A stretch of DNA of 64,000 nt from positions 145,331,296-145,395,295 of the forward strand of contig CM041776.1 in assembly GCA_023374045.1 (NCBI GenBank). The letters run 5' to 3'. This document shows positions 35,682-48,600 of this stretch, one piece after another. Numbering within the stretch: the first letter of the stretch is position 1; each line of letters starts with the position of its first letter. The position numbers were made by a program, and so were the translations under genes. Source of the stretch: Limonium bicolor. Lineage: Eukaryota; Streptophyta; Magnoliopsida; Caryophyllales; Plumbaginaceae. The notes beneath the pieces are model-generated. The model saw only the letters and a list, made by a program, of their open reading frames with translations. It searched no databases and was not told where the DNA came from.

Positions 35682-38600
35682 GAAGTATCACTCTGATGAC
35701 TGGAAATATCGAGTTAGGAATTAGAAGCTTAGGGCTAAGGGTTGAGTGATAGCGTTAGAGATACGCTAGTTAGGAACTCCCGGTGTGTACCGGATACCTA
35801 CAATATCAGACCCGCCCTCCATATTCCCATTGTATAACTTGGGAAAGAACGCCAGAGAGAAGGAAAGTCCTCTCATACTCGGGAAAACCCGATCTGGCAG
35901 TAATGAGATATTATTATAAGAGGAAAGAACCTGACACATAGTAGATTCCAAGAATTGGAAGTCACAGAGATGGTTCCCGGATGAACAACAATACCCGCAC
36001 TTAATAGCGGTAGAATGAGCACTCCAACTACAAGGAGGTTACAACTTACAACAGTATGGGGTGACATGCTTAGCAGTCGCGGAACCTGGCTAATCAACCA
36101 GCAGCAGGAAAAGGAGCACTAAGAGTGCAATAAAATGGAAAAAGGAACAGTAACGGAACCCGAGACACAAGTCTACGGGACAGTAACAGCTAAACAACAC
36201 TATCAACGGTATGCTAGCTGACTAAAGACATAGTCGGGAGTGGTTAACTCCAAAACTACAACGCCAAGATATTACAATACCTGGCCAGTATGCTTACAAG
36301 CTACGAGAACACTTACGGGATAAAATCCGACAGGACTACAGGAGTAGTGCCTAAACAAACTAAGGCTCAGTAACCACAGTAAATGTGTCGGAACGAGCAA
36401 GACTAATAAGTAAGGATCTCCAAGGATTGGAGAAGCACCCTGATTAATGACAACCATGTCAAACTCACTGAGAAGTTACTTAAAGGACCGAGTATCCCAA
36501 ACATAAATCAATAGATCAAAGAAAGAGCTGACAAAGCTCCTGAATCCGCAAGGAAACAATACCGTGATCGGTATAGGTTTACCCTAAAACCACCAGTACC
36601 ACGCACTTGCCACGGCAAGTGCAGTAAGAACAGGAACATGTAGAGGAACCCTAACACGCCACAAGTACTTAATAATGTACCGTGATCGCCATGAAGCGAC
36701 TATAGGATCACACATCCTAAAAACTGGAAGAATGGCACCTTGGAAAGGCCTAATGGCCCGACCATTGAATTAAGAGCATACCAGTCAGCGAGAGGCTGGA
36801 CTTGGTCAAGAACTCAGACATGGCCACGCCATGAAGAACTTCTTTTAACAACGAACTGTTATTTCAAACCCAAACTTTTTCTTTCCAAGCCATAACCCTT
36901 CTTTTAAACCTTGGATTCTTGAAACCAAATCGACAGAAATACGGTGAGTATCATAGAATGATACATGAAGAGTTGACAATGGAATACTTCACCTAGGCGT
37001 GTGACGAGCACTACGAGTGTACCCAAATACGGGATGTGGGACGACCGCACTCCGAAGGAGCTTGCGGGCCTGACAGATAGTCAGCTAAGTGGTAACGTAT
37101 CAACAAGGTACCCCACGTATGTATACATGTAGTGTATGAAACACGGGAAGTAGTCAACTCCGTTCTACGGACCATGAGTAAGTTCAGACTAGAACAGCTG
37201 GACACCTCAGACGATCAAGGAGAAGGAACTCAACTAGGTAATAAGCGTAAAGGGAACTCAGAGAATCCATCTGAGGATAAGGAATGAGGACTAGGAAGCG
37301 CGAAGAGCGCAGACTAGTAGGTATAGACATTGGATATGTCTCAAGGACTTCAAACAAATACATGACAACTGGAAGGGATACATAGCCTAAACACGGTAAG
37401 GCAAGCGCCTAACATGAACAACGATGTTCAACAAACGGGACGGAGTTCCCAAGAACAATTACAAGGACTACCAGGGAGCATAATCCACCATTGGAGAGGA
37501 TATTAAACCTAGTCTAAAACACTAGGAGGAAGTATAAACAGTCTACCTAAGAATGGGAGACGTTATAACCCTAAAGGGGATAGCTCAAATACGATACCAC
37601 AAGGCGGTATGGTAGACACAACATATCATAGACATTAGCCGGATGTAACGGTGTGACCTAACAACACCCAGGAGCAATCCTTGAAGGGTGTCTGAGTTAA
37701 CAACAGTCAAACGAAGCGTCATGAAAAGAGCACGGGAGCTAGAACGAACACTCAGTTAGGACACCGAAGGGATTTCACCTAACAGGAAATACCCTCAACC
37801 ACAAAAGGCACTGATTAACACCAAAATTGCCTAAAGGCGCCTCCCATGAAAGGAAGCGTGATGCAACAACTTGCTAGGGAGCCCAGTAAATACCTCCAAC
37901 CCTATAACGGTATACAAGGAGTGGAAACATGTATAAGCAGCTTGCAAAGAGCATAACTTGCAGCAATAAGGGTCAGAAGCCATAAACCAAATACGTTATG
38001 TAAACTTAAATGGTTGGAAAACCAACACCAATTACTAACAGGACTTGCAAGAGATATTGCTTCATATGACAAACAGATCGACAACTGAACCACCCAATTT
38101 GAGCTCAACATCATAAGTGGCTTGGAGTAATGAATACCTCAATGTCACTGTCACTAGAGCATCAGTCTAGTATACAGTTGACGAAGCTTTTAATTGCCCT
38201 CATGCCTTATGTGGTAATGGTAGCACAGAGGCATAGGAATTGTAATGATGCCAACACTGGCCTAGTCCACGCTTGGACACTACGAAAATCTGAGGTGAGG
38301 TACCTCTCGTTAACCAAAGCCCACCGACGCGGTGGAGATGTGAACCTTTAGAAAAGGCTTCCATATACCATAACAACAAAGCTTGTGCATGTAGTTATTG
38401 CCAAGAGACAATCGAACAAGGAAATGAGACTTCCAAACCACTACGCCTAGAAAGAGGCTTTGAGGACAACTGTGAAACCGAAGAAGAGTCGGTTGAGAAG
38501 TAAACACGGGATGTGTATAATGTGAACTGTAGAAGCACATAGCTCAAAGAGCATAAAGACTTGAAGGAGTAAGTATCCATATGCAGTACATAAACAGATA

Positions 38601-40148
38601 CTAAAATAGAAACCTTGTCATGAGACTTATGAGTGGAAACTAACCTCTCAACAAGAACTTTCATTTATCAGCAATAGAATACTCTTCAATTAGAGAACGG
38701 GACCAGAAAACCCTTGAAGTTTCTTCGGATGTCCCGGTAAGGTACATACAAAAGTAAAACTGCACAGCTAGAGCCTATAACTAATGCTTAGCACTAGGGA
38801 GACAGTAATTGTCAAAGATAATCAATGTGGACGCACATTAGACATCGAATGACCAACGCTCAAGAGAGCTTGTAACCCGATAAATTACTTCATCCATTGT
38901 CAACCAAGACACTTGGTAAATTGTATAATCAATTATGAAATAATGTGAGGTAAGCCAACCTACACATGAAACCTGAATCAAAATGAAACATCTTCACATT
39001 GGGAAGATAGTAACATTGCGGTATGCTACGACAACTGTTATATACACGAACATAGGAAACCCTTAGTGTATTCACACCATAAGGGAATGGTGCCAACGAT
39101 AATAGCAATGAGTAAAGATAAGCTACCACAGTAACAGAGACCGTAAATATGATGTTGTATAATGAGTAAGAATATGGTGTGAAACAAGCGACCGCTATGA
39201 GGAAGTAGTTAGACAATGAAACGGAGTTGTAAGTACCAGATGACAGGCAGAAATATTCATTCCTATCACATAAGTGACCTACTGCCAAGCCTTTACGCCT
39301 CTGCACTATGTATGACTGAGTGTTTTGGTATTGCACTTGCGCAGTTAATGATCTAGTGGGATAGCTAGGTATATGGAAAACATAAATGGTGGTAAATTCT
39401 TTGTTTCATCAACGAACATGGCATAAGCTAGTCAAACAAAAGCTTAGAAACAAACCGTGTGGCCTAAGGCCAAAGAAGCACGAAGAGTGTAAAACACACT
39501 AACAATCACAAGCTGTGAATTCCATTGGAATAAAAAGTGGAAGGAGACTTAAGAAAGTCACTAGGACCGATGCATAGAAAATGCAAGGTCATACAAGTAA
39601 AAAAACGCTTGTACTGAACCAGAAGAACTGGTATAATTCTGAAGCTATTGACAATAGAGGAAGCGCTACAACTAAGTAGTGACTTAACCTCGCCCGTCAA
39701 TAAGTCAGAGGAACCTAGCGAATAATCGTGGGAGTACGAGTAGTATATATATTAGATTGCCAGAGAGCTGGTTATAAGTCTAAAACTCATTGAGTTCACG
39801 CACGGTAAAAGATTACCACACTTGTTTAATAAACCTTATTCCCACAATAAAGGGATAAAAGGTGATGTATCAGGGTCACGCAACAGAAGCTAGTGGGCCC
39901 TAGTGTAGAGGTTTAATATACCCAGTAAGTGTGAGAGAATGGATATCAATGCCTTGAAGCCTGATAGGCTAGAACCGAATTGATTATGAGTTAAATAAAC
40001 TCCAATAGGAATTCTTGGTGCAAGGACTAACCATTAGTGTGGTTAAGACCCTTTGACCAGAATACATTAAGTAATAGACTGTATAGAAGCTAAAAAGCTT
40101 CAGGATGCCAAAATTGAGTGAACCAATGTTCAATAATAACATATGGTA

Positions 40149-40184
40149 GATTACGTAGGCGTAATCCCTTTTAAGGGGGGTAGA
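40149..40184 (+). promoter_or_regulatory. Second, internal polypurine tract with hairpin (B)
   Basis: The hairpin GATTACG-TAGG-CGTAATC (40149-40166) is followed by CCTTTTAAGGGGGGTAGA. It is about 1.2 kb upstream of the real PPT, as in A and E, and almost the same sequence although the rest of the internal domain has diverged. Confidence 0.7.
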
Positions 40185-41384
40185 GCGAAAACCGCTTAAT
40201 GTAAGTTTCACGAATAAAACACATAAACTATAATGTGCATAACACAAATAAGAATTGATTTGATGATTGGTACTTATGTTAAATAAACATACGTATTCAT
40301 TCATATTGTAATTGTGGTAATTAGGCACGAGAGAGGCGAATACCATAGGAGGAATATACCCATCTTGTAACCCCAGTATGAGAGTATTAGTAAAGAAGAG
40401 TAGAGAAACTCCGGGGTATGATAATCCCTATAGTGTATGTCTATTTTAAGTTAGACATGGCATTACGATGCATGAGTCGGTATAAAACCAATGTAGAACC
40501 TAGAAGATATTTTGAGACAATTGAGAATGAGTAGTCGACGGAGCTCCACAAGTATTGTATCCTTTGAAGAAGTAGTACGAAATTATGGAGAGTAATGGAT
40601 GAAAGTAGCGAAGGTCGATGAAATGAGCCCCATAGGCATGGAATCTCGAAGTAAAGCATTTGGAAGTAGATTGGGGATGATTGATGGACGGAATTCCATC
40701 CTTTGGAGATGTATGAATTGGTAATCATGACTAGGAAGAGTAAAAAGATAGAAAACACAAATAATTGAATTATTTGACTGTTGAAACTGATATGGGAAGT
40801 CGAACTTGATCCTGATCAGATCAAGGGAAACCGAACACAAATTGGGGTGGAAAGATAGTTCAACACTGATGCTGATCACATCAGGGTCAAATGATTCTTG
40901 AAGCTCCCCTCAAGTGGTCACAAGAATCACGCATAGGATAGATGTAAGGAACATCAAATGGAATTGGAGCTGTTGTGCTTTAGAAAGATTTCTAATTAGC
41001 GGTTGTGGAAGGAATTCCCTAGACTGGAGAATGAGGATTTGTTTGAAGCTTATATAGGAGAATGATGGCAGAGTATCTTGTGGCATTATTCCAATGGCAG
41101 CGGGACATAGAGGTCCTGTGTCTAGATGATCTGAGTGCCTGTGGGATTGTAGTGTGCATTGCATTGCTTTGAGGATAGCTTTGCATTGTATGTATGTATA
41201 AACCTTGTAGAGAAAAAGCAGATGGTTGGATTTGATGCGGATTGGAGTAATTATTGTACATTGGATGGTATGGTATTTAGAGACCTTGAGTAACGGATTT
41301 GGAAATTTGTAAGGAGGAGGAATGTATGACTTTTAGCAGTAGACGTGTAGAAAGAGTAAATATAGTGATCTTATAACCTTGAGC

Positions 41385-41419
41385 AACTTTGAGGGAAAAG
41401 TTTCTTAAGGGGGGTAGAT
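41385..41419 (+). promoter_or_regulatory. Polypurine tract and preceding hairpin of B
   Basis: AACTTT-GAGGGA-AAAGTT (41385-41402) is followed by TCTTAAGGGGGGTAGAT and the LTR start TGAAATACCCC at 41420. Confidence 0.9.
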
Positions 41420-44400
41420 TGAAATACCCCGAACTTAAATATAGTGATTAAAATTATTCTAATAGGTATTTAAGGGTCTAATAGCGCCTAAGTAATATTG
41501 GTAAGGAAAATAAATCCAAAAGAAATGAAGAAACGCTTAAAAGCAAAAAATGCTAAATAAGCGTTAAATAACCATAGGAGGTACAAGACCTCGGTTAGAG
41601 TACTATGTGGATTCCCAAGGCTTAATAATGCCTAAATAATATACGGGAACGATTCCCGAAGAAAACGGATCCAAATAATGTATTTAAACGCTAATAGAGC
41701 TTTAGCGCACGTTTTTCAAAAAAACCCGAAAACATGACATTGAGTGGTCAAATGAACCCGTAAAAATTATAGTTCATTGAATAACTATAAATAAGCATTA
41801 ATGGAAGCTTAGTAACCAATAAAATTAAAGAAACGAGAAAATTCCGGAAAATGGGCTTGGTTAGTGAATAGTACCAAAACCGGGTAAATTAATGAGCGTT
41901 TTCTGTAAAAGACGAAAAACGCTCCAACTAGTAACACTGTAGGGGGCCGATTTTTAAGAGCCAAATAACTCCCTCACACACACATGTAACTAGCTAATTA
42001 AATAGAGAGGTCAAAAAGCAAAAAAAGGAAAAAGGTAAAAGGGTACTCTACCTTTTCTCTCACCTCACTCTCTCATTTCTCTATTCTCTCACCTCCCTCC
42101 TCTCTCCCAGCAATTTCTCTCTCTTCTCCCTCCTCTGTTGGGCGATTTTTGAAGCTCCAAGAAAGCTCCAATGGCTTCTCCACTTCTCCTTCATGCTCTA
42201 GCCCCATGTGAACTCCAAATGCGAAAATAAGTGCATATTCTTACTCTTCTCATCATTCTCTACAATTACCTCTTTTCAAAATCTCAAAATGAGGAAGTTC
42301 ATCTCCATGGGTTTTCCCCATTCAAAGAGAAAGTGGCATCAATGTGTAGCTTGGAGTCTCCTCTCTCCATTAAGGTAAAAATCTCCAAGAAAAACTCATG
42401 TTTCCTCCATCCTCCTTGGTAACCAATTTTTGCCCATGTGTAATGCTCTATTTTTCTTTCTCCTTTGAGCACAATTCCAACCTTGCAATGGTGGTGGGAT
42501 CACCTTCTTGAACCAAGGGCTAAAACCCCTCTTAAAAGACCCCAAAGGTAAACCCTAGAATTTGTGCTTTAAGCACTTCAATGAATTAGTGTAAATCTAA
42601 GGGTTAGTATTTTAATTACACTTGTTTTTGTGTTCATTGGGTGATGGGAATGGAGTTTGGCAACTCCATTCCCTATGTGACCGATTTTGTGCAAGAAAGA
42701 GAGGAGGAGGAGAATTGGAAAAGAAAGAAGGAATTAAGAGCTTAAGGTAAGAGCTCCATCTTAATGCTAAATTTTAATGCATTAGAGTAATGGGAATGGG
42801 TAAGCTACTTAAAGAACCCAAAATATTGTATTAGTATTGTAGTTATGGAAGTTTGAGTATTTGTGAACTAGTATTTGAATTGTAGGCCTTGGAGCCAAAT
42901 AATTTGTGTATGAGTATTGGTATTGTTGATTGATGGAGTATTGATGTATTGAGATTTGCTTTGGTGAGAATGGATATATGTGGACAAGTGAGAATTGTAG
43001 ATAAACTATGGTGAAATTTTAGTAGGAAATGTGCATTTATGGATGACTTGGTGGATGGGAGAACCAAGGTGTGTATTGGGTTGAGTAGAGATGTTTATTA
43101 ACCATGGAGTGGTAGTTGTAGTATGAGATTCAAAGGTTATAAATCTGTAGCAAGAAGTGTTGTAATGCATTGGAAAGTCTAGGAAGAACTAGTGTGCAAG
43201 ATTTAGTAAAATGGGTGTTGGACTTGGGTATAGATAGTGTATTTGTTTGGAAATGAATTGGCGTGGTAAGATGATGTATTTATAAGGCTAGGAGTGGCAT
43301 TAGTTGAGGAAGTATTAGATGGTAGAATTGAGTTTAAAAATCTGTAGCATTTGAGAACAAAGGTTGGCATAAGTGCTAAAATGTGGTGAAGGAAAAATTA
43401 TGTAAGTGGATTTAGAAATTAATAAGGAATTTGGTGGATGAACTAAGGCAATTTAGAGGTCCTAAGTAGTGTTAAAACATGTTGGATTACATGTAGGAAG
43501 ATTGGGGAAGCAATGGGTAAAGGAAGAACTGAAAACAGGATTTTAAAACAAAAGTACTCGGCCGGACCGACCTTGGGACCGGACTTGCAAGGTCGGTCGA
43601 GCCCAGATTTGCAAAGACGGAAGTCTACTGGAATGGACCGACCTTGGGACCGGACTTGCAAGGTCGGTCGGCCTGAAATTTTCCCGTAATGTAACCCACT
43701 GGAATGGACCGACCTTGGGACCGACCTTGTCCAGGGTCGGTCGAGTCCAGAATCTCGAACCCAGAACACACTGGAACGGACAGACCTTGGGACTGGACTT
43801 ACAAGGTCGGTCGGCCCTGAATTTTTCCAACGTACTAACTTACTGACTTCGACCGACCTTGGGTCCGACCCTGGGTAAGGTCGGTCGAGTAAAAAAAAAT
43901 AAAATAAATAAATAATATGATTATAGAAATCATAGGTATATATATGCCTATACACATATGTATATGTAGTAGTAGATCACTAATAGGATGGAAATGGTAG
44001 GAAAGAATGCACATGAGTAAGAAAACAAGTTTGAGAAAGTTGTGAATTTAAGAACATTAAGTTAAACCGAAATAACGGGATAACGGGGTAAGTACGGGAG
44101 TAGTAATTATGTATGTACTGTAGTGCTTAGTACTAATAGAATCATTTGGCATGTAGTCATTGGTTCAAGAATAAGATTCGAGGAACAAGTGAGAACAAAG
44201 GAACAAGGGAACACCCGGTAAAGTAAATCCCGGGGAAAGGTAAGATTCCTTTATGCACAAATCGGACTTTTATTGCACTTAATTGTGTTTGAACTATATT
44301 GTTCATGTTGTATTCTCTTGAACATTTAGTTTCTATAATTCATGAAATGTATGGATGAGAATAAAGTGTAAATGTATATGGATGTGTACATGTGTAGTGT

Positions 44401-45579
44401 ATTAACCCTCTGTATGGGTGCAATGACTTCTGCTAATTCCTAACCACCTAACTCCTAACTTGAGTATTGAGTAAAATGGAATGAGTAGAAGTCCGATATA
44501 GTTTCGGCCACGCGTGAGGATAAGGAAACACAAGAGGTTGGATCCGAATCCTGGCTGTAATCTGTTCCATGGACCAAACCCCTTTAATGGTAGCAACCTG
44601 GATTAGTGGGCCACCCTAAAGCCCGGTGGTGGGATGTAGTAGTCCCTGCCCGGAGGTCACTACGACTTGACTTGCGTAAGTAAGTAAGTAAAGTATTGTA
44701 TGAGTAACGGTCTTGGCTGGTGTAAGTCATTGACCCTGAGTAAAAGAGTAATGATCACCTGATTAACCCGGGTGGGTAAATGAAGCTAACGAGCATTGTG
44801 TATGTATTGTATAAGCGTATTCCGTGAAGGCAAGTATGATTGGTTGTCTTGTATTGTCTTCCTTGTATGTATTGGAATGTATGTATGTATACTTGTGAAG
44901 TATTGTAATATTATGAATGGAGCATGTATGTATGTATGAGTAAAACGAATTGCATGTATTCGGCCAAGTGGTCGGCGTACCCTCGCTAGTACGCGGGGTA
45001 TGCGGTTATCATATGCAGCGTAAGCTAAGCCCCTTGGGGCACCATTTTTAGTGTGCAGGTACCCGAAGCGGTTATGGTCACAGTAAGAGACCGGCAGCTA
45101 TGCTTAGATGGCTAGGAATGGATTGCAGATAGTAGAGAACTGTATAAGGCATGTAGCCTTTGATGTAGAAGTGTACCAAACGGTACACCATTTTTATGTT
45201 TCTGAAAGTATGTAGTTTGTGAGGAATGGGTAGATGATAGACTCTTAATAAGTATGTATAAACTTGAAGGAATTGTTGTATTGGTATTTGCATTTGGATC
45301 TTAGTAAACTCGGTGTGTTGTATTGTAATTATGGAGTATCGTATTGAATGGAGAATTGTAGTACTTTGTTGGTATTGGGAGTATGGATTGTAACTGTGTA
45401 GTACTCGGATATTCCGGTCCATCAGACCGATGCTGTAAGTAGTAGTAAACCTTGCTAGTCACGTTGGTGGCTAACGGCGTTGTATCACCCACCGTTGGGT
45501 AGGTAAGTATCCGCTGCGAAGGTAAGTAAGTACGAGGTGATTGGATGGTAATGATGGTATTAGCGGTAGGGGTGTTACA
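41420..45579 (+). mobile_element. Element B: 3' LTR (complete)
   Basis: This is 4,160 bp, TGAAATACCCCGAAC to GGGGTGTTACA. Its first kilobase resembles F's LTR (reverse complement of about 51180-52182), so B and F are sister subfamilies. It contains the intact CACTA empty site near 43870 and the uninterrupted E target (ATAAG at 43369-43373). It lacks 64 bp near 44255 that the 5' LTR retains. The target duplication would be GTAAC (45580-45584), with the left copy out of the window. A pyrimidine-rich stretch at 42050-42140 is followed by the text at about 42165-42430. The 170-codon minus frame (43443-43955) is antisense over the minisatellite. Confidence 0.92.
43564..43888 (+). repeat. Palindrome minisatellite of B 3' LTR (complete, five units)
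   Basis: Units begin at about 43564, 43635, 43706, 43778 and 43849 (period 71-72). Each has GGACCGACC...GGTCGGTCG arms and a loop such as TTGGGACCGGACTTGCAA. Linkers contain CTGGAA and CCAGA. Confidence 0.82.
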
Positions 45580-45604
45580 GTAACTACGCTCTGATACCAC
45601 TTTT
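45580..45604 (-). other. Element C: remnant of internal domain with primer-binding site
   Basis: GCTCTGATACCA, the complement of the iMet PBS, precedes C's LTR by five bases. Only about 25 bp of C's internal domain is in the window because B inserted right beside the PBS. Confidence 0.88.
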
Positions 45605-48600
45605 TGTAACACCCCGTCCAAAGCCAATCGTGGTTATCGCAGACTTAACAACTTAATCACAAACGTCGCAGCCGAATAAACTAACACCAGAACCTTGCCA
45701 CGGTCTGAACAACAGAATATACCGAACTTTAAATATTTACAAACGCTTATCCAAAAGTACACATACCAACCCAAACACCCACCCACCGAGTTTCTAGTAT
45801 CTCAAACAACAACATAACCTCCATAAATCTTAATATCAACAGACGGGAGCACAGGTGATACCCGTTCTCAATACAAAAGCCCAACCTAAGTCTAACTGCC
45901 CCTACTCTCAGGGTGACTCCTCATGGGACGCTTACCTGTAAAATAAAACAGCGCCCAAAGGGGGTCAGCAAGAATGCTGGTATGATCCCCTCGTGGCCCC
46001 CAAGCTGACGGGGCTACGACGACTATTTGTCGATAGCATGGAGATTGATTAGATACACAACGTAAATAGGAAGTGTAATAAAACAACAATCCACAAATGA
46101 ACAATAGCAGTCCAACACAATACATGGCTTAGAAGCCCCCTTAGGTAAGTGAGTTAGATTTTAACCCCTTAGGTCCACATTCCTCTAATTCTCATATTGC
46201 CAACCATTCTCCTATTAGACTGGTTAGCCATTAGTTTGTTGCTTATTTTTATAGGGCTTGGTTAACCCTAGTCGGCAGCAGTACACTTACCAGCAATAAG
46301 CAACCTTTCTTAATTTGTTGGGGATGTAGGCTAGATCCCCCCACGCCATCCTTAATGTGCCTCCCACCTCAAACAGTAGTCCAGGTGGTCGAGTCGATTT
46401 GTTGACTCTAGGCGACGAGTCCGAGGACAAGTCTAGTTTGGAAGTTGGGTCTGATTCAGACACCAACCTCCCCCAATACACATGTGTCGGTACCATTCCG
46501 GATTCCTCACTCCCACCCCAGGTTACGGTTAGTGAAAGTCTTACAATTCATGTGCTAGTTAAACCTTAACGGGTATTAACCAACAGTCACTGAAATATAG
46601 TTCCTCTTCTCAATTCAAGAAATACTAAACTTACTTAGTACCTAGTCTCACGTCTCGTGGGTTAGTGTAAAGAAAACACACACACAACGAGAGCAATAAA
46701 AACCGGTTGCATGCTTTATCTTGTTTTAGTTATGGCAAATAAACAGATAGCACACAAGCCGAGCGACACCTCGTTAGCAAGCAGTTCACAAGAAAGACTG
46801 TACTGTGCACCGTCGGGGATTGTTTGATTAACCTCCTTCCAAGTCCCAATTGACAAGTCCTAAAACATTCATTCAGTTTTAGGTTATTATTTAGCTCCAC
46901 TTAACACAATTTACTTAACCTTCCTAGCACCAATATTTACGCTTGTTATTCACTAAGTCCTTATGGATCTTAACTCAAACTCTTAAGTGCATCGGTTCAT
47001 TATTTTATATTAGTTCACCCACTTAGTATCCATACACCCTCCAAACATGTCCTTAATAACTTTATAACATCAATACCTAACATTCCCCACCATTTCCTAA
47101 CATTTTCCAAGCTTAAACATCATTTTTAGGGTGGTCCGGGACTTGGTCCTTACCTTAAGTCCCGGACCATACTTGGTTCAATCTCTCGGGTGAAATTTGA
47201 CATTGGTCCGGGTCCTTGTACAGACCTTTAGTCCCGGACCATGTCTTTGTGTTACTCTCGGGTTGGTTTAATAGGGTGGTCCGGGACTTTATGCAAGACT
47301 CAAGTCCCGGACCAATATGCATAAGCAATTCTCGGCTCTTCTTTTTGGGTGGTCCGGGACTTTACCCTGGACCTAAGTCCCGGACCAGCTACAAATTTTT
47401 GCCATTTGCATTATTCTAAATGTGGTTGCACTTGCTCTCCTCATCCATTCTTTACCCAAAGTTCATACATGATCTTAGGAATATTCTAACACCATAACAA
47501 CTTCCCAAACTTGCCTAATTCCTTATCTAAACTTGTTACCCAATTTCTCACATAATCTCAACACTTGTAATATTTTCCTTAGGTTTTCTAAGTGGTATAT
47601 CATACCTAAAACTCAAACTAACCAAAATGTTATCTGACAACCATTACTACCACTACTAAGCATTATTGCTCCACAACACCTCCACTACTTAAACTCCTTC
47701 TATTTTCCTCAAGCTTACACCAAGATTCTCACAAGGTATTATTTATCCTTTGCTTACCAAAACTTGCATAAGACTTAACCACACTTCAACCAAAACCCTA
47801 GAGCATCAAACTCACTCATTTAAACTCTAATTCCTTCAAGACAACCCCTAAGTCCTTTAAACACTCAAGAACACTCTAGTTCACTTTCTTTCACCAAATC
47901 AAGCCCTAAGAGTTCCTAGTTCCTTCTAGGTCATCAAACTTCATTTATAAATCTTAAACTCCTTGTTTCTTTACTAAATTTTGACATAGGTTCTTTAGTA
48001 TATTTCTACATCCAAACACTTGGGTTTTACCATTCAACAATCTTTAACACCCAAAATTCTTTCCACACATTCTTAACACTCAATTACACCAAAACTACAC
48101 CACATCATCATATAGTGCATAAACTAAAAATGCTTGGCACTTAGGCCCTTAAATGACATAAAGCTTAACCACTGAATTTCCACATATATTAGCCTTTGAC
48201 CTACAAATACACACAACAAGGCTCCCACTGAAATATAAATGCTCTTGTAGTTCACCTTTTTATTGTCTAACTATCTCATTTCCCATTTGCTCTTTAATCA
48301 AAAGTTCTCGAATTCATCATTGTTTTTCCTAGGTTATATAGCCCTTTCTCCTAATGCGAACTCTAAGCTAAGCATACCATATCTCTAGATCCCATTCCCT
48401 TAAACAATAAAACACCTTAAGGTAAGACATTTACCTTGTTCTTTTACAAGCTTCACAAACTTTCTCACTTAGGCTTTTCCTTGCCCAATCTCAGTCACCA
48501 ACCAAATTCTCCTTGCCAATGTTCTAATCAATATTCAATGACTCTAATGAGTGCTAGATAATACACTAACCTTAAGGAACAAACCCTAGATTAAAAAAAC

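Larger units (their letters stand above)
35665..41419 (+). mobile_element. Element B: noncoding internal domain (LARD-like)
   Basis: This is 5,755 bp between the PBS and PPT on the plus strand. The longest sense frame is about 73 codons and no retroviral protein motif can be read. Parts match the A and E internals in the opposite orientation: just after the PBS (about 35780-35880), at the second PPT (40149-40184) and at the stem-loop (about 40398-40412). It therefore belongs to the same non-autonomous superfamily but is diverged and about 0.9 kb longer. The ORFs over 100 codons (for example 38929-39336) are antisense and have no recognisable domains. Confidence 0.8.

Noticed and set aside
38929..39336. 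135-codon minus-strand frame in B internal domain
   Set aside because: It is antisense to the element, lacks known motifs, and is not open in the matching A and E text.
43443..43955. 170-codon minus-strand frame over the B minisatellite (also 32249-32701)
   Set aside because: It is antisense to B and its repeated peptide is just the translated 71-72-bp units. There is no start context or known domain.
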